In this document: positions 1 to 7,406 of the stretch, one piece after another
Numbering within the stretch: the stretch's first letter is position 1
Layout: every line of letters begins with the position of its first letter
Notes under the pieces: model-generated
Databases searched by the model: none
What the model saw: the letters and a program-made list of their open reading frames with translations, nothing else
Told to the model about the DNA's origin: nothing
NCBI GenBank assembly: GCA_019677205.1
Contig: JAAMXY010000225.1
Coordinates: forward strand, 1 to 10,914
Direction of reading: 5' to 3'
DNA: 10,914 bases
Origin: Pinguiococcus pyrenoidosus
Taxonomy: Eukaryota; Sar; Pinguiophyceae; Pinguiochrysidales; Pinguiochrysidaceae
Made by a program: the position numbers and the translations under genes

Positions 1-1218
1 TCGGTGGAGCCGTCCTCGGGGCCTTCTGCCGAGCCGTCCGCGGATCCTTCGGTGGAGCCGTCGAGCACGCCGTCGCAAGAGCCTTCGGGCAGACCGTCGC
101 AAGCGCCTTCAGCTCCGCCGAGTGCACAGCCATCGTCGCGTCCTTCGTCGGCACCATCTGAGACTCCGTCAGCGGAGCCATCCTTCGGTCCGTCCGCCGT
201 ACCGTCCGCGGTACCGTCCGCGGAACCGTCCGCGGAACCGTCGGTCGAGCCATCGGCAGGCCCTAGTGCGCGTCCTTCGGTTCCACCAAGCTTGGAACCG
301 TCTGCGGGTCCTTCTGCCGAACCTTCCGAGGCTCCCTCTTTGGAACCTTCGAGTTTGCCGTCGTTGGAGCCCTCGCCTGAGCCGTCGAATATTGCAACGG
401 AGAATCCTTCTACGGCGCCTTCAGTGGAGCCGACGTCCTTGCCATCACAAGCGCCTTCGGCGGAACCTTCTGGCTCTCCCACGGTGCAGCCTTCTGTTTC
501 TCCGTCGACAGTGCCATCTTTAGAACCGAGCGCGCTTCCTTCTTCGAGGCCATCGTTCTCACCATCAGTTGGTCCTTCATCGACGCCAAGCACGACGCCT
601 TCAAGCCTGCCGACTGCTGGTCCATCCGAAGGACCGTCAAATCAACCTAGTGAAGGACCAACCAGTGAACCGTCAGTGGAGCCGACGCACTTGCCAACGT
701 TGATGCCGTCGAGTCAGCCAAGCCACGGACCGTCGTCCGCCCCATCGGGATCCCCAACTTTCGAACCAACATTCACGGCGTCGGAGGATCCTACTGCGTT
801 GCCAACAAGCCTGCCAAGTGTCCTACCGACGGGAGCCCCAAGTCAGTTGCCGTCGAGTGGTCCGACATTGGAGCCGAGCTTTGGTCCGTCGTTTACGCCA
901 ACTCTGTCACCTTCTGCGATGCCTTCGGATGGGCCTAACCAGAGCCCTTCGTCGCGCCCGACGGCACTTCAGAGCGAGCAGCCTTCAACTGGACCATCCG
1001 TGGCGCCATCTGTTTTGCCGTCGTCTCTGCCATCGTTTTCGCCGAGTTCGGCGCCGAGTGATGCTCCGTCGATGCCATCACTGGAGCCCACCCCTGCGGA
1101 ACCGAGTTCAGCTCCATCCGGCGTCCCCTCGTCGGCGCCTACGGCGTCTGCGAGGCCCACGTTGCTGCCTACCCTGTCAGCCATGCCGAGCTTCGAGCCC
1201 AGCACTCAACCAACAACA
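1..1218 (+). repeat. PSxx tetrapeptide repeat array (12-nt period) encoding the receptor stalk
   Basis: This stretch encodes about 100 units of Pro-(Ser/Thr)-x-x. The x positions are mostly E, A, S, V, G and L, and the array runs off the left edge. The underlying period is 12 nt. Identity between units is highest near 187-246, where GTACCGTCCGCG occurs twice in tandem and GAACCGTCCGCG follows. Towards 1200 the codons and the variable residues diverge. Pro/Ser repeats of this kind form extended, often O-glycosylated stalks. In algae, PSxxPS repeats occur in cell-surface and cell-wall proteins, so a rigid spacer holding the REJ domain away from the membrane is the likely role (inference). Confidence 0.9.
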
Positions 1219-4200
1219 GAGGACCCACCCAGCCTTGTCAGCGCCATTTTCAGTTCGGATGGTAGCTCGATCTCGCTTACCCTCCGGGCGGATACGGACA
1301 CACCTACGCCTGGCGACGTCGCGGGCGACTTTGCTTGCGACTTCTTGCTCTTCACGGAGTTGCTCGGAGCCGATCCACGTTGCCGATGGGAGCAGGAAGA
1401 CGTTCTGCTTATTATCCCTGACGGTGCCAACGGAGCCAGCATCCTCCCCTTCGATGTTCTCACCCTTCGCGGGGGCATCGTGACTGTCGGAGACGTGCTG
1501 GCCGTGGAGGAGTCTGTTGTTGTCGAAGAACCGGATGTTATCAGTGCACCGGAGCTGGCGCTGTCGGCGCCGGCGACCATCGGTATCTGCGACACAGCAA
1601 CAATCGTGCTGTCCGCCACAGATACGGGAGGTCGAGAGTTCGCCACACTAGAATGGAACTTCGTGGACTTCGTCTGTGATGATCAGGTTCCGGAGGACGT
1701 GGAGGCGGCGTCGCGAACAGCAGCAATCGAGAGGTACCAAACGCTGGCAGATGTACGCTCCTACGAAATTGTGGTGGACCAGGACGTAGCACCCGGCTGC
1801 ACCCTGACTTTTGAGGCGGTCGTGCGCACCTTCTTGGGCGGAACCAGTGATATCCCGCACAGCATTACACGCGTGAGAGATGCCACGCCCGTGATACTGA
1901 TTGACGGTGGTCTGCAGCAGTCGCTTTTGCGACGCTACGAGACGTCGCTGTCCATCGCGTCAGCCTCTCTGAACAGTACTTGCGAGGCCGTGGAAGATCT
2001 GGGCACACCCACGTTCTCCTTCGAGCTCACCGGCGTGGATCCTGAGATCGAGGGCTTTGATGGCAGCTTCTCGATGCGGCAGCTTCTGGTTCCGCCGTTC
2101 TCTTTCGCCGCGTCGACGATTTACATATTCAACATCACCAGCACGGCCACCACCGCCACGTTCAGCGGAGCCTCGACCCAGCAAGTCGAAATTACAGTTG
2201 GACGGGGCGAGCTGATCCCCATCATCGAGGACGGAGATCGCATTGTTGGCAATGCCACCGCGGTGCTCCTGAGCGCCTGCGACTCGGAGGACGAAGACGA
2301 AGAGAGCTTCCTGCCAGAGCTCTACAACTTCTCTTGGGCATGCGAGGGATGCTCCGACGCTCAAGTTCTGCCGACGGGTCTGGGGGAGTGCGAATTGAGC
2401 CTTCTGACCGACAGCGTCAGCGAGGCACAAGTCTTCGTGACCATCTTTGACCCCGCATCAAATCGGACGGCCACAGAGGTGACGTCTCTGCAAATCCGGA
2501 ACCAAACGCTGCCAGACGTGACCGTCTCTGTGGATGGACCGTTGCCTTTCGCACTGGGACTGCGGTTTTCCAGACGCCAAGGCTTCGCTGCGATCGACGG
2601 GACGATCACACCGCCGCCGCAGAGTCCGGATGCCTTGCTCGATCCCGTTTGGACGATCGATGGGTCCGACGGGAGCTCCATCGCTCTGTCCGAAGCGGCC
2701 TTCCTGAGCCCCAGTGCGCTTACGCTGTCCGTGAACCTCGGCTCCTCGGCTTTTGCACCCGGCGTGACGTACTCCTTCACGTTGACAGCTCTGCCCGCAG
2801 ACGGCGAAACGGTGATCGACCAGGCGTCAGCTTCCATCGCTCTGACTGTGAACCAAGCCCCCATCGGAGGACAAGTCGTTTCGACGCCAACCACGGGAGG
2901 TCCGCTGTCCACCATCTTCACGTGGACGACGAGCCTTTGGTCGGACCCCGAGCAGGACTTGCCCATCCGGTATTCCTTTGCCTTCGAGGTGAACCAGAAT
3001 GGCGTGGTCCTCGCTCTCGAGGCCGGCGACTTCCAGCTTGATACGACCATCGAAGTTCGTGGGCTGCCCTCAGGAACCATCGACGTGTTCGCCACGGCGC
3101 AGGACGTGCTTGGCGCGCATTCTCGTGTAGAGACTGACATCTTCGTAGCAGCGCCTCTGGAGACCGGTCCTGAACTTGTCGGAGTCATCGAAGACTTCTT
3201 GGACGCGGGGCTCGACGTGGCAACGCTCGAAGACGACTCGGAAGAGGCCCTCAACGTCGTGCTGATCTCTGCGAGCCAGTACAACTCAGCCGTCGAGGAC
3301 TCGCTGCTAGATGACACGGAGGCTAGGAACCTCACTGGCCGCATCGTCGCGGAGGCCCTCACAATCTTTGACACTTTCAACGGCTCGGCCGAGCTGGTGG
3401 ACCCAGTCATCTCTACCTTCGCAGCCGTCATCGATGAATCGGCTGACGGCTGCGGACTCGCTCCCGATGTGATTCTTGACATGGTCACGGAAATCGGAGA
3501 CGGACTTCTACAAGCCGTGATTGACAGTGGCGTGCCGCCTTCGGATGACACGCTCGCCGCCGTCTTGGACGTGCTCGGAGACCTGTCGGGATGTGGGGTG
3601 ATCAACACCTCTGAACAGACTGGTGCGGCGCCGATCATCCTTGCCTTCACGCGAGCCATGGACCAGTTTGCTCTGGCAGCGGGTGTTGGACAGATCGCCA
3701 GCGTGGTGAGGACTTTCGAAGGCGAGCGCCTCGCTTTCGCGGTGTCACGCCAGACGGCGGAGAGTATCGGGGAGTTTGCCCCCTCCGTGAACGTGGGTCC
3801 CACGGTGCGCAGGCGCCTGAGTCGCAGGATGAGGGATCTACAGAGCGCGACCAATACCTTCAGCGTCTCATTTTCGAGCGGCATCGGCGATGCCGCTCTG
3901 GAGCAATGCCCGAGCGCTGATACCGATGTCACAGCCGTGATCACCTCCGTCTTGGATACCTACTACAGCGGACTGGGTGCCGAGGATGCTTCGACGATCG
4001 GGAGGATCGACGTCTTCTGCGCGGCCGATCTGTCACCACTCCCTGTGGAGAACCTTGCCGAGCCGCTGGTGTTTGACATCCCGGTGCTCGAAGGCTTTCC
4101 CGGGGGTCCGGCAGACTGCGCTTTCTACAACGACACCACCGATGCGATCGAGACGGACGGATGTGACGTAGCTGGCAGGACCGATGTTGCCATCACTTGT

Positions 4201-6186
4201 GCGTGCACTCACGCGACAGACTTCCTTGCAGTCGTTGGTGCCCCTTCGAGTGCACCCTCACCGGCGCCGATCACCACAGTAGGCACTGGCGGGGGTGACG
4301 ACCCCGCGCTGTCAGCCGCGGAAATCTCTGGGGTCTCGATTGGAGGTTTCCTTCTGATTCTGCTCCTTCTGCTGCTGCTCATTTACTTCCTGAGTCCCCG
4401 TCGGAAGCAGCGGCACGAAGAGGAGATTCGGACGAGCATGGATCGATACTATCTCTTCCAGAGAACCGTGGTGCCGCCTCCTGGAGAGCGCCCTGCGGAC
4501 GACTGGGAGAGCGTGCGAGTGGGAAGCGTAGGCGCTCCGGAAGAGCCACCTGCTGCAGATCCGGACGCGCGGTCAGTCCAATCGCGGGGCCTAGACAGCA
4601 TGTCCGAGTTCCTCTCCGGTATCCTGGGCCACCCAAGGACGCGGAGAGAAGGACGCGAAGGACGCGAAGCGCTCCAACCAGAGCCCAGCGATCGGGAGCT
4701 CTATGAGAGGTTCCTGCCACCCGGGCAAACCGGCGAGGGTGGCGACCGAACGCGCTTGGACCCCGAGCCCAGCACTGGAGCCCTGTATCGCGCATACTTG
4801 GGCGAGCTGAGATCAGGATCTTCACGACGTCGCTTAACGCCCGAGCCCAGCTCGGGCGTTCTGTACGAACGCTATCTCGCAAACCGGACTGCCTCGACGG
4901 ACCGACCCCTGCTGGAGCCGGAGCCAAGCAACCGCGAACTCTACATGCAGTATCTTGGCGCATCTCCGCCCTCGCGAGCTGGCTCGACTGGCGAAAGAAG
5001 GATCGTGGAGCCGCGGCCACGGGAGAGCGCTGGTTCGGTGGCTTCTCAGGAGTCCCTTGTGACGATCGTGCCCACGCTGTCGCGCTCCGAGACGCAGCTC
5101 GACCCGTCGAGCATCTCCGAGAGCGCCAGTAGTCAAGACATCCTCGAGCGGGCACAGCGAGCCCCCCGAGCACCTGGGCTTCCCCCCATCCCAGGTGGCG
5201 CCTCGGAGAGGGCCCTCAGCCCCGCGTATCGTACGGAGGGCAGTGCCCCTCCAGCCGCCGGCACCTGGGATAGGATCTTCACCTTCATGCGGCAGCAGCC
5301 GCATGAAGGCGCGGAGTCGGAGGGATCCCAAGCCGAGTCCGGTGCTGGTGGACCCGCAACGCTCAGCGAGCAGGGCGGGTGGGAAACGGCGAGGTTGTCG
5401 CAGATCTCCGGCTCCGTTGCCGACAGGAAGGCAACGGGCCGAGACTCGCTTTACTCGTCGGACACGGGTGCTATGAGCGCGGGCTGGGAGACGGCCAGGC
5501 TGTCTCAGCTCTCGGGAGCCGGCGCCGACCGCAAGGCGAGCTCGCGTAGGGAGTCCGCCGGAGACTCGGACGCCGGCGCAATGAGCGTCGGCTGGGAGAC
5601 AGCCAAGCTGTCTCAAGTCTCGGGCTCCGTCGTGGAGGGCAGAGGTGAAGAAAAGCCCGGGCATCGTAAACAGCGCAGCAGCTCTGTTCAGTCCTCTGAG
5701 ATGGGCGGTGCCGAAGACTGGGAAAGCGCCAAGCTGTCCAGGCTGTCCGAGCCAATGCCGGAAGGCCGCCGCAGCAGCACGAGGCGCAGCGAGCCCGAGT
5801 CTGCCGATGTGGATCCCACCGCATCCGACTACGGTCTCACGCAGTCCGCCTTCGAGAGCGACTTCCAGAGCGTGCCGCCGGACCCGGAGACGAGAGAGTA
5901 TCAGGGCCCCGCGCCGGCCCCAGATGCTCGCGCGCGCGAGCAGCTGATGGAAGAGCAGTCGATCGACTCGAGCGACACGCGAAGCCAAGCTCCTTCCATC
6001 GCGCCGTCGGCGCTGTCGTCGGCGGCTCCCAGCACCACTTCCACCATGTTCCGGCGCGTCATGAATCGTCTGGGCGGGCGGGGCACCCCACCGGTCGAGC
6101 CGGAAGCACCGGCTCCGGTGCACCAAGCGGCTCGCCGACGCGGCGAACGTGTCATTGACGACGAGGAGGACAGCTTCGAGCTGTAG
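1..6186 (+). CDS. REJ/GPS-type single-pass membrane receptor with PSxxPS stalk (5' partial)
   Basis: The frame is open from base 1 to a TAG at 6184-6186, giving 2061 residues (numbered here from base 1). No ATG start or signal peptide is visible, so the gene begins outside the window. Domains in order: residues 1-406, about 100 PSxx tetrapeptides; about 410-516, a Cys-containing beta-rich region; about 517-1055, REJ-like, with W779/C781 and a diagnostic segment from N951 (NQAPIGG) to W980 followed by [13 protein letters not shown]; about 1057-1415, GAIN-like, ending in a GPS-like motif (GC, then CACTHATDF at 1400-1408); a second short PS stretch; transmembrane helix about 1445-1464, followed by RRKQR; cytoplasmic tail 1465-2061 with two repeat families. 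REJ plus GPS is known from polycystin-1 and sea-urchin REJ proteins, which act in adhesion and gamete recognition. No PLAT or channel domain follows. The role here, surface sensing or cell-cell or cell-wall contact, is inferred. The 6.2 kb shows no intron. The gene is paralogous to the one at 10019-10912. Confidence 0.93.
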   Translation, partial: SVEPSSGPSAEPSADPSVEPSSTPSQEPSGRPSQAPSAPPSAQPSSRPSSAPSETPSAEPSFGPSAVPSAVPSAEPSAEPSVEPSAGPSARPSVPPSLEPSAGPSAEPSEAPSLEPSSLPSLEPSPEPSNIATENPSTAPSVEPTSLPSQAPSAEPSGSPTVQPSVSPSTVPSLEPSALPSSRPSFSPSVGPSSTPSTTPSSLPTAGPSEGPSNQPSEGPTSEPSVEPTHLPTLMPSSQPSHGPSSAPSGSPTFEPTFTASEDPTALPTSLPSVLPTGAPSQLPSSGPTLEPSFGPSFTPTLSPSAMPSDGPNQSPSSRPTALQSEQPSTGPSVAPSVLPSSLPSFSPSSAPSDAPSMPSLEPTPAEPSSAPSGVPSSAPTASARPTLLPTLSAMPSFEPSTQPTTEDPPSLVSAIFSSDGSSISLTLRADTDTPTPGDVAGDFACDFLLFTELLGADPRCRWEQEDVLLIIPDGANGASILPFDVLTLRGGIVTVGDVLAVEESVVVEEPDVISAPELALSAPATIGICDTATIVLSATDTGGREFATLEWNFVDFVCDDQVPEDVEAASRTAAIERYQTLADVRSYEIVVDQDVAPGCTLTFEAVVRTFLGGTSDIPHSITRVRDATPVILIDGGLQQSLLRRYETSLSIASASLNSTCEAVEDLGTPTFSFELTGVDPEIEGFDGSFSMRQLLVPPFSFAASTIYIFNITSTATTATFSGASTQQVEITVGRGELIPIIEDGDRIVGNATAVLLSACDSEDEDEESFLPELYNFSWACEGCSDAQVLPTGLGECELSLLTDSVSEAQVFVTIFDPASNRTATEVTSLQIRNQTLPDVTVSVDGPLPFALGLRFSRRQGFAAIDGTITPPPQSPDALLDPVWTIDGSDGSSIALSEAAFLSPSALTLSVNLGSSAFAPGVTYSFTLTALPADGETVIDQASASIALTVNQAPIGGQVVSTPTTGGPLSTIFTWTTSLWSDPEQDLPIRYSFAFEVNQNGVVLALEAGDFQLDTTIEVRGLPSGTIDVFATAQDVLGAHSRVETDIFVAAPLETGPELVGVIEDFLDAGLDVATLEDDSEEALNVVLISASQYNSAVEDSLLDDTEARNLTGRIVAEALTIFDTFNGSAELVDPVISTFAAVIDESADGCGLAPDVILDMVTEIGDGLLQAVIDSGVPPSDDTLAAVLDVLGDLSGCGVINTSEQTGAAPIILAFTRAMDQFALAAGVGQIASVVRTFEGERLAFAVSRQTAESIGEFAPSVNVGPTVRRRLSRRMRDLQSATNTFSVSFSSGIGDAALEQCPSADTDVTAVITSVLDTYYSGLGAEDASTIGRIDVFCAADLSPLPVENLAEPLVFDIPVLEGFPGGPADCAFYNDTTDAIETDGCDVAGRTDVAITCACTHATDFLAVVGAPSSAPSPAPITTVGTGGGDDPALSAAEISGVSIGGFLLILLLLLLLIYFLSPRRKQRHEEEIRTSMDRYYLFQRTVVPPPGERPADDWESVRVGSVGAPEEPPAADPDARSVQSRGLDSMSEFLSGILGHPRTRREGREGREALQPEPSDRELYERFLPPGQTGEGGDRTRLDPEPSTGALYRAYLGELRSGSSRRRLTPEPSSGVLYERYLANRTASTDRPLLEPEPSNRELYMQYLGASPPSRAGSTGERRIVEPRPRESAGSVASQESLVTIVPTLSRSETQLDPSSISESASSQDILERAQRAPRAPGLPPIPGGASERALSPAYRTEGSAPPAAGTWDRIFTFMRQQPHEGAESEGSQAESGAGGPATLSEQGGWETARLSQISGSVADRKATGRDSLYSSDTGAMSAGWETARLSQLSGAGADRKASSRRESAGDSDAGAMSVGWETAKLSQVSGSVVEGRGEEKPGHRKQRSSSVQSSEMGGAEDWESAKLSRLSEPMPEGRRSSTRRSEPESADVDPTASDYGLTQSAFESDFQSVPPDPETREYQGPAPAPDARAREQLMEEQSIDSSDTRSQAPSIAPSALSSAAPSTTSTMFRRVMNRLGGRGTPPVEPEAPAPVHQAARRRGERVIDDEEDSFEL
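1549..3165 (+). other. REJ-like ectodomain region
   Basis: Residues about 517-1055 of the first gene. The start resembles REJ modules: a Cys, then a beta-rich segment with [16 protein letters not shown]. In the middle is FSWACEGC (776-783), followed by a Cys about 20 residues later. The end holds the strongest signature: NQAPIGG, then a Thr/Gly-rich strand, W980, [17 protein letters not shown] and a following beta segment ending in [12 protein letters not shown]. In known REJ proteins this 'N-x-P-P-x-G-G ... W-x-D ... L-P-L-x-Y' pattern is the most conserved part. The assignment is by eye, and the N-terminal boundary is uncertain. Confidence 0.72.
3166..4245 (+). other. GAIN/GPS-like autoproteolysis region
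   Basis: Residues about 1056-1415. An alpha-helical part (from [17 protein letters not shown]) leads into beta strands and then a GPS-like end: C about 24 residues before a GC pair, then [13 protein letters not shown] with C1400, C1402, H1404 and T1406. In adhesion GPCRs and polycystin-1 the protein self-cleaves between the second and third residues of H-L-T/S. Here the tripeptide is H-A-T, so the base (His) and the nucleophile (Thr) are present and the usual Leu is Ala. A basic run, RRRLSRRMR (1270-1278), lies inside this region and could be a second processing site. Cleavage itself is inferred. Confidence 0.72.
4333..4392 (+). other. Transmembrane helix of the first receptor
   Basis: Residues 1445-1464 are uncharged and include a run of seven consecutive Leu bordered by Ile, then IYFL. 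The helix is followed at once by [11 protein letters not shown], the positive-inside signal. The topology is therefore N-terminus outside (stalk, REJ, GPS) and a 597-residue tail inside. Confidence 0.92.
4681..4965 (+). repeat. Four EPSxxxLYxx(Y/F)L motifs in the cytoplasmic tail
   Basis: Four copies spaced 26-28 residues apart have the form EPS-x-x-x-LY-x-x-(Y/F)-[40 protein letters not shown] and [13 protein letters not shown], with the first Tyr at 1568, 1596, 1622 and 1648. Spacers are rich in Arg, Gly and Ser. The copies are too diverged in DNA to be recent slippage, while the motif residues are kept, which suggests selection. Regularly spaced Tyr motifs in a cytoplasmic tail could be phosphorylation/docking sites or Y-x-x-hydrophobic trafficking signals. 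I do not recognise the repeat as a named domain. Confidence 0.88.
5374..5745 (+). repeat. WE(T/S)A(R/K)LSxxS repeats in the cytoplasmic tail
   Basis: Four copies: [13 protein letters not shown] (W1794), [13 protein letters not shown] (W1829), [13 protein letters not shown] (W1865) and [13 protein letters not shown] (W1907). Spacing is 35, 36 and 42 residues, with basic/Ser-rich linkers between copies. A degenerate fifth copy, [12 protein letters not shown], sits near the membrane at W1502. The context (R/K)-L-S resembles a basophilic kinase site. No known domain is recognised. A short linear peptide-binding motif present in tandem is the likely interpretation. Confidence 0.85.
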
Positions 6187-6411
6187 ATTGCCGCAAGCAT
6201 GCTGCGTGTAGCGCCAACTCAAGACAGGTACCACGACAGATCGACGAGCAAGGGAGGGAGAGCTGATGCGAACTCGGTACATAGAAAGCCTTGAGTGAAC
6301 GAGACATGCGCGCGACGAAGTAGTTTTCGAGTCCGCACGAGGGCGGCTCTAGAAGAAGATGTTTCTCCCAGATCAGATCAACGAGCCAATGAGTTCAAGT
6401 TCATCCGCCTC
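6187..6411. other. Convergent 3' spacer between receptor and 6-phosphogluconolactonase genes
   Basis: These 225 bases separate the TAG of the + strand receptor from the TGA of the - strand lactonase, so they should hold both 3' untranslated regions. I see no canonical AATAAA on either strand, no convincing ORF and no RNA gene. Mature transcripts of the two genes may overlap here (inference). Confidence 0.6.
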
Positions 6412-7406
6412 TCACGAGCCGACCCCGCGTAGACTCGCATCCAATTCCTTTGCTGCCCCCTCGTCCAGGAAGAATTTTAGCTCGCCAGAAGTAGGCCGGA
6501 CGTACTCTGAAGTGCCGAGAGGCGTCGGGAGGCGTCGGAAGGCGTCGGAAGGCGTCGGGAGGGGTCGTGAGCAGCGGGAAACACCACAGCGTCGCAGCTC
6601 GGCTTACCAGCGGGATAGGTGAGCTCCTCCGCCACCTCGGTAGAAGAACCGACGACGTGTGCCACCACCGGCGCCTTCGCCTCTCCTGTGATCACAAAGG
6701 CGACCTTGCGACGGAACAGAGAAAGCACTTAGACGGGCACTCGATGATTCTGCCAGGTCGGGTGAGATTCCTGGGGCTACCTGCTTGGCACCGTTGATCA
6801 GCGGCAAGGTCATCGTCAGGCGCTCTGCAGGGGGCTTTGGCGAGTCGGAGATGGGTGCGATCAAAGCGTCCTTCTCCTGAAGCAGCGCGTGGCCCGGGAA
6901 AAGCGAAGCGGTGTGTCCATCTGGTCCCTACTTGACGGCGTCAGCGTTCGCTTCGGAGCAGAAGAACCCCCTTGACATCTTCGTACCATGCCCAGCAGCA
7001 CCAGATCTAGCTGCGGAACCGTGTCCCCCTCTGCACTGCCCAGCGCTTCCCTCAGCCGCCTCTCATAGTCGATCGCGGCCGTCGAGAGGTCCAGTTCGTG
7101 CGCAATCGCGATGACTTCGCCCTGGCTTCCGTCTTCCGCGCTGAAGAAGCCTCGCTGGTACGCGCCGAAGGTACTGTCATCACTCTCGGGCGCAACAAAG
7201 CGCTCGTCCGCGAACGCGAAGAGAAACTGCGACGTATCGAGGCCCTCCAAGGCGCTCGCGAGAAGCCCGACCATCGATCCTCCGGACACCGCCACGACGA
7301 ACTTGCCCCGGTCCGCGATGCTCTGCGCCGACAGAGACTCCAGGTAGGGCCGCAGGTGCGCGGCCACGTCGGCCTTGCTCTCTGCCACATGGATCTCGAG
7401 GCCCAT
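6412..7406 (-). CDS. PGL: 6-phosphogluconolactonase (four exons)
   Basis: Hydrolyses 6-phospho-D-glucono-1,5-lactone to 6-phosphogluconate, the second step of the oxidative pentose phosphate pathway. Hand-assembled exons on the - strand are 7406-6987, 6927-6781, 6704-6608 and 6506-6412. Joined, they give 252 residues, the usual family length of about 250-260. Family motifs in order: SGGS (41-44); ADER (66-69); LLGM joined across intron 1 to [13 protein letters not shown] (141-153, with the conserved His); [20 protein letters not shown] joined across intron 2 to [10 protein letters not shown]; then across intron 3 [19 protein letters not shown], the standard C-terminus. Every splice restores family sequence, which is strong evidence for the model. 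Start choice: the ATG at 7406 (context GAGAATGG) fits family length. An in-frame ATG at 7550, preceded at once by a TGA, would add 48 unconserved residues. There is no clear targeting peptide, so it is probably cytosolic. It is divergent from the HMG gene. Confidence 0.9.
6507..6607 (-). other. Intron 3 of 6-phosphogluconolactonase
   Basis: A 101-nt, phase 1 intron with donor CGCTG/GTAAGC and acceptor GCACTTCAG/AGTACG. The split codon becomes GAG (Glu), and splicing yields [19 protein letters not shown]. Reading through instead gives an unrelated Pro/Arg-rich tail, so splicing is well supported. The 3' half is made of a 10-nt minisatellite listed separately. Confidence 0.9.
6521..6566 (+). 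repeat. 10-nt minisatellite inside lactonase intron 3
   Basis: Four tandem copies of GGCGTCGGRA (6521-6560) plus a degenerate fifth (GGGGTC). On the transcribed - strand this reads as repeated CCTYCCGACG, a pyrimidine-rich block directly before the intron 3 acceptor, so it probably serves as the polypyrimidine tract. Confidence 0.9.
6705..6780 (-). other. Intron 2 of 6-phosphogluconolactonase
   Basis: A 76-nt, phase 0 intron with donor AAGCAG/GTAGCC and acceptor GTCGCAAG/GTCGCC. A pyrimidine tract (CTTTCTCTGTTCC) precedes the acceptor. Removing it joins NGAKQ to [10 protein letters not shown] as in other members of the family. Confidence 0.87.
6928..6986 (-). other. Intron 1 of 6-phosphogluconolactonase
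   Basis: A 59-nt, phase 0 intron with donor CATG/GTACGA and acceptor AAGTAG/GGACCA. A CTGAC branch-like site lies near the 3' end. Removing it joins LLGM to GPDGHT, the core family motif. If retained it would shift the frame, since 59 is not a multiple of 3. Confidence 0.9.

Noticed and set aside
4-6. GTG at base 4 as the start of the first gene
   Set aside because: The frame and the PSxx repeats are already running at base 1, and this is a eukaryotic gene, so the real start lies outside the window.
1-1218. CRISPR-like or satellite array
   Set aside because: The periodicity is 12 nt with no spacers, and it stays in one open reading frame of PSxx units. It is a protein repeat.
818-1483. 221-codon Arg-rich + strand frame
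   Set aside because: It is a frame-shifted reading of the PSxx repeat array. The proline/serine frame is continuous with the rest of the receptor.
2361-3944. 527-codon open frame on the - strand
   Set aside because: It lies wholly antisense to the REJ/GAIN region. Its Ser/Thr/Ala-rich composition is what the complement of GC-rich coding sequence gives, and it shows no recognisable motif.
4834-6282. 482-codon open frame on the - strand
   Set aside because: It is antisense to the receptor tail, Arg/Leu-rich shadow sequence with no domain, and the + strand frame has conserved motifs and a paralogue.
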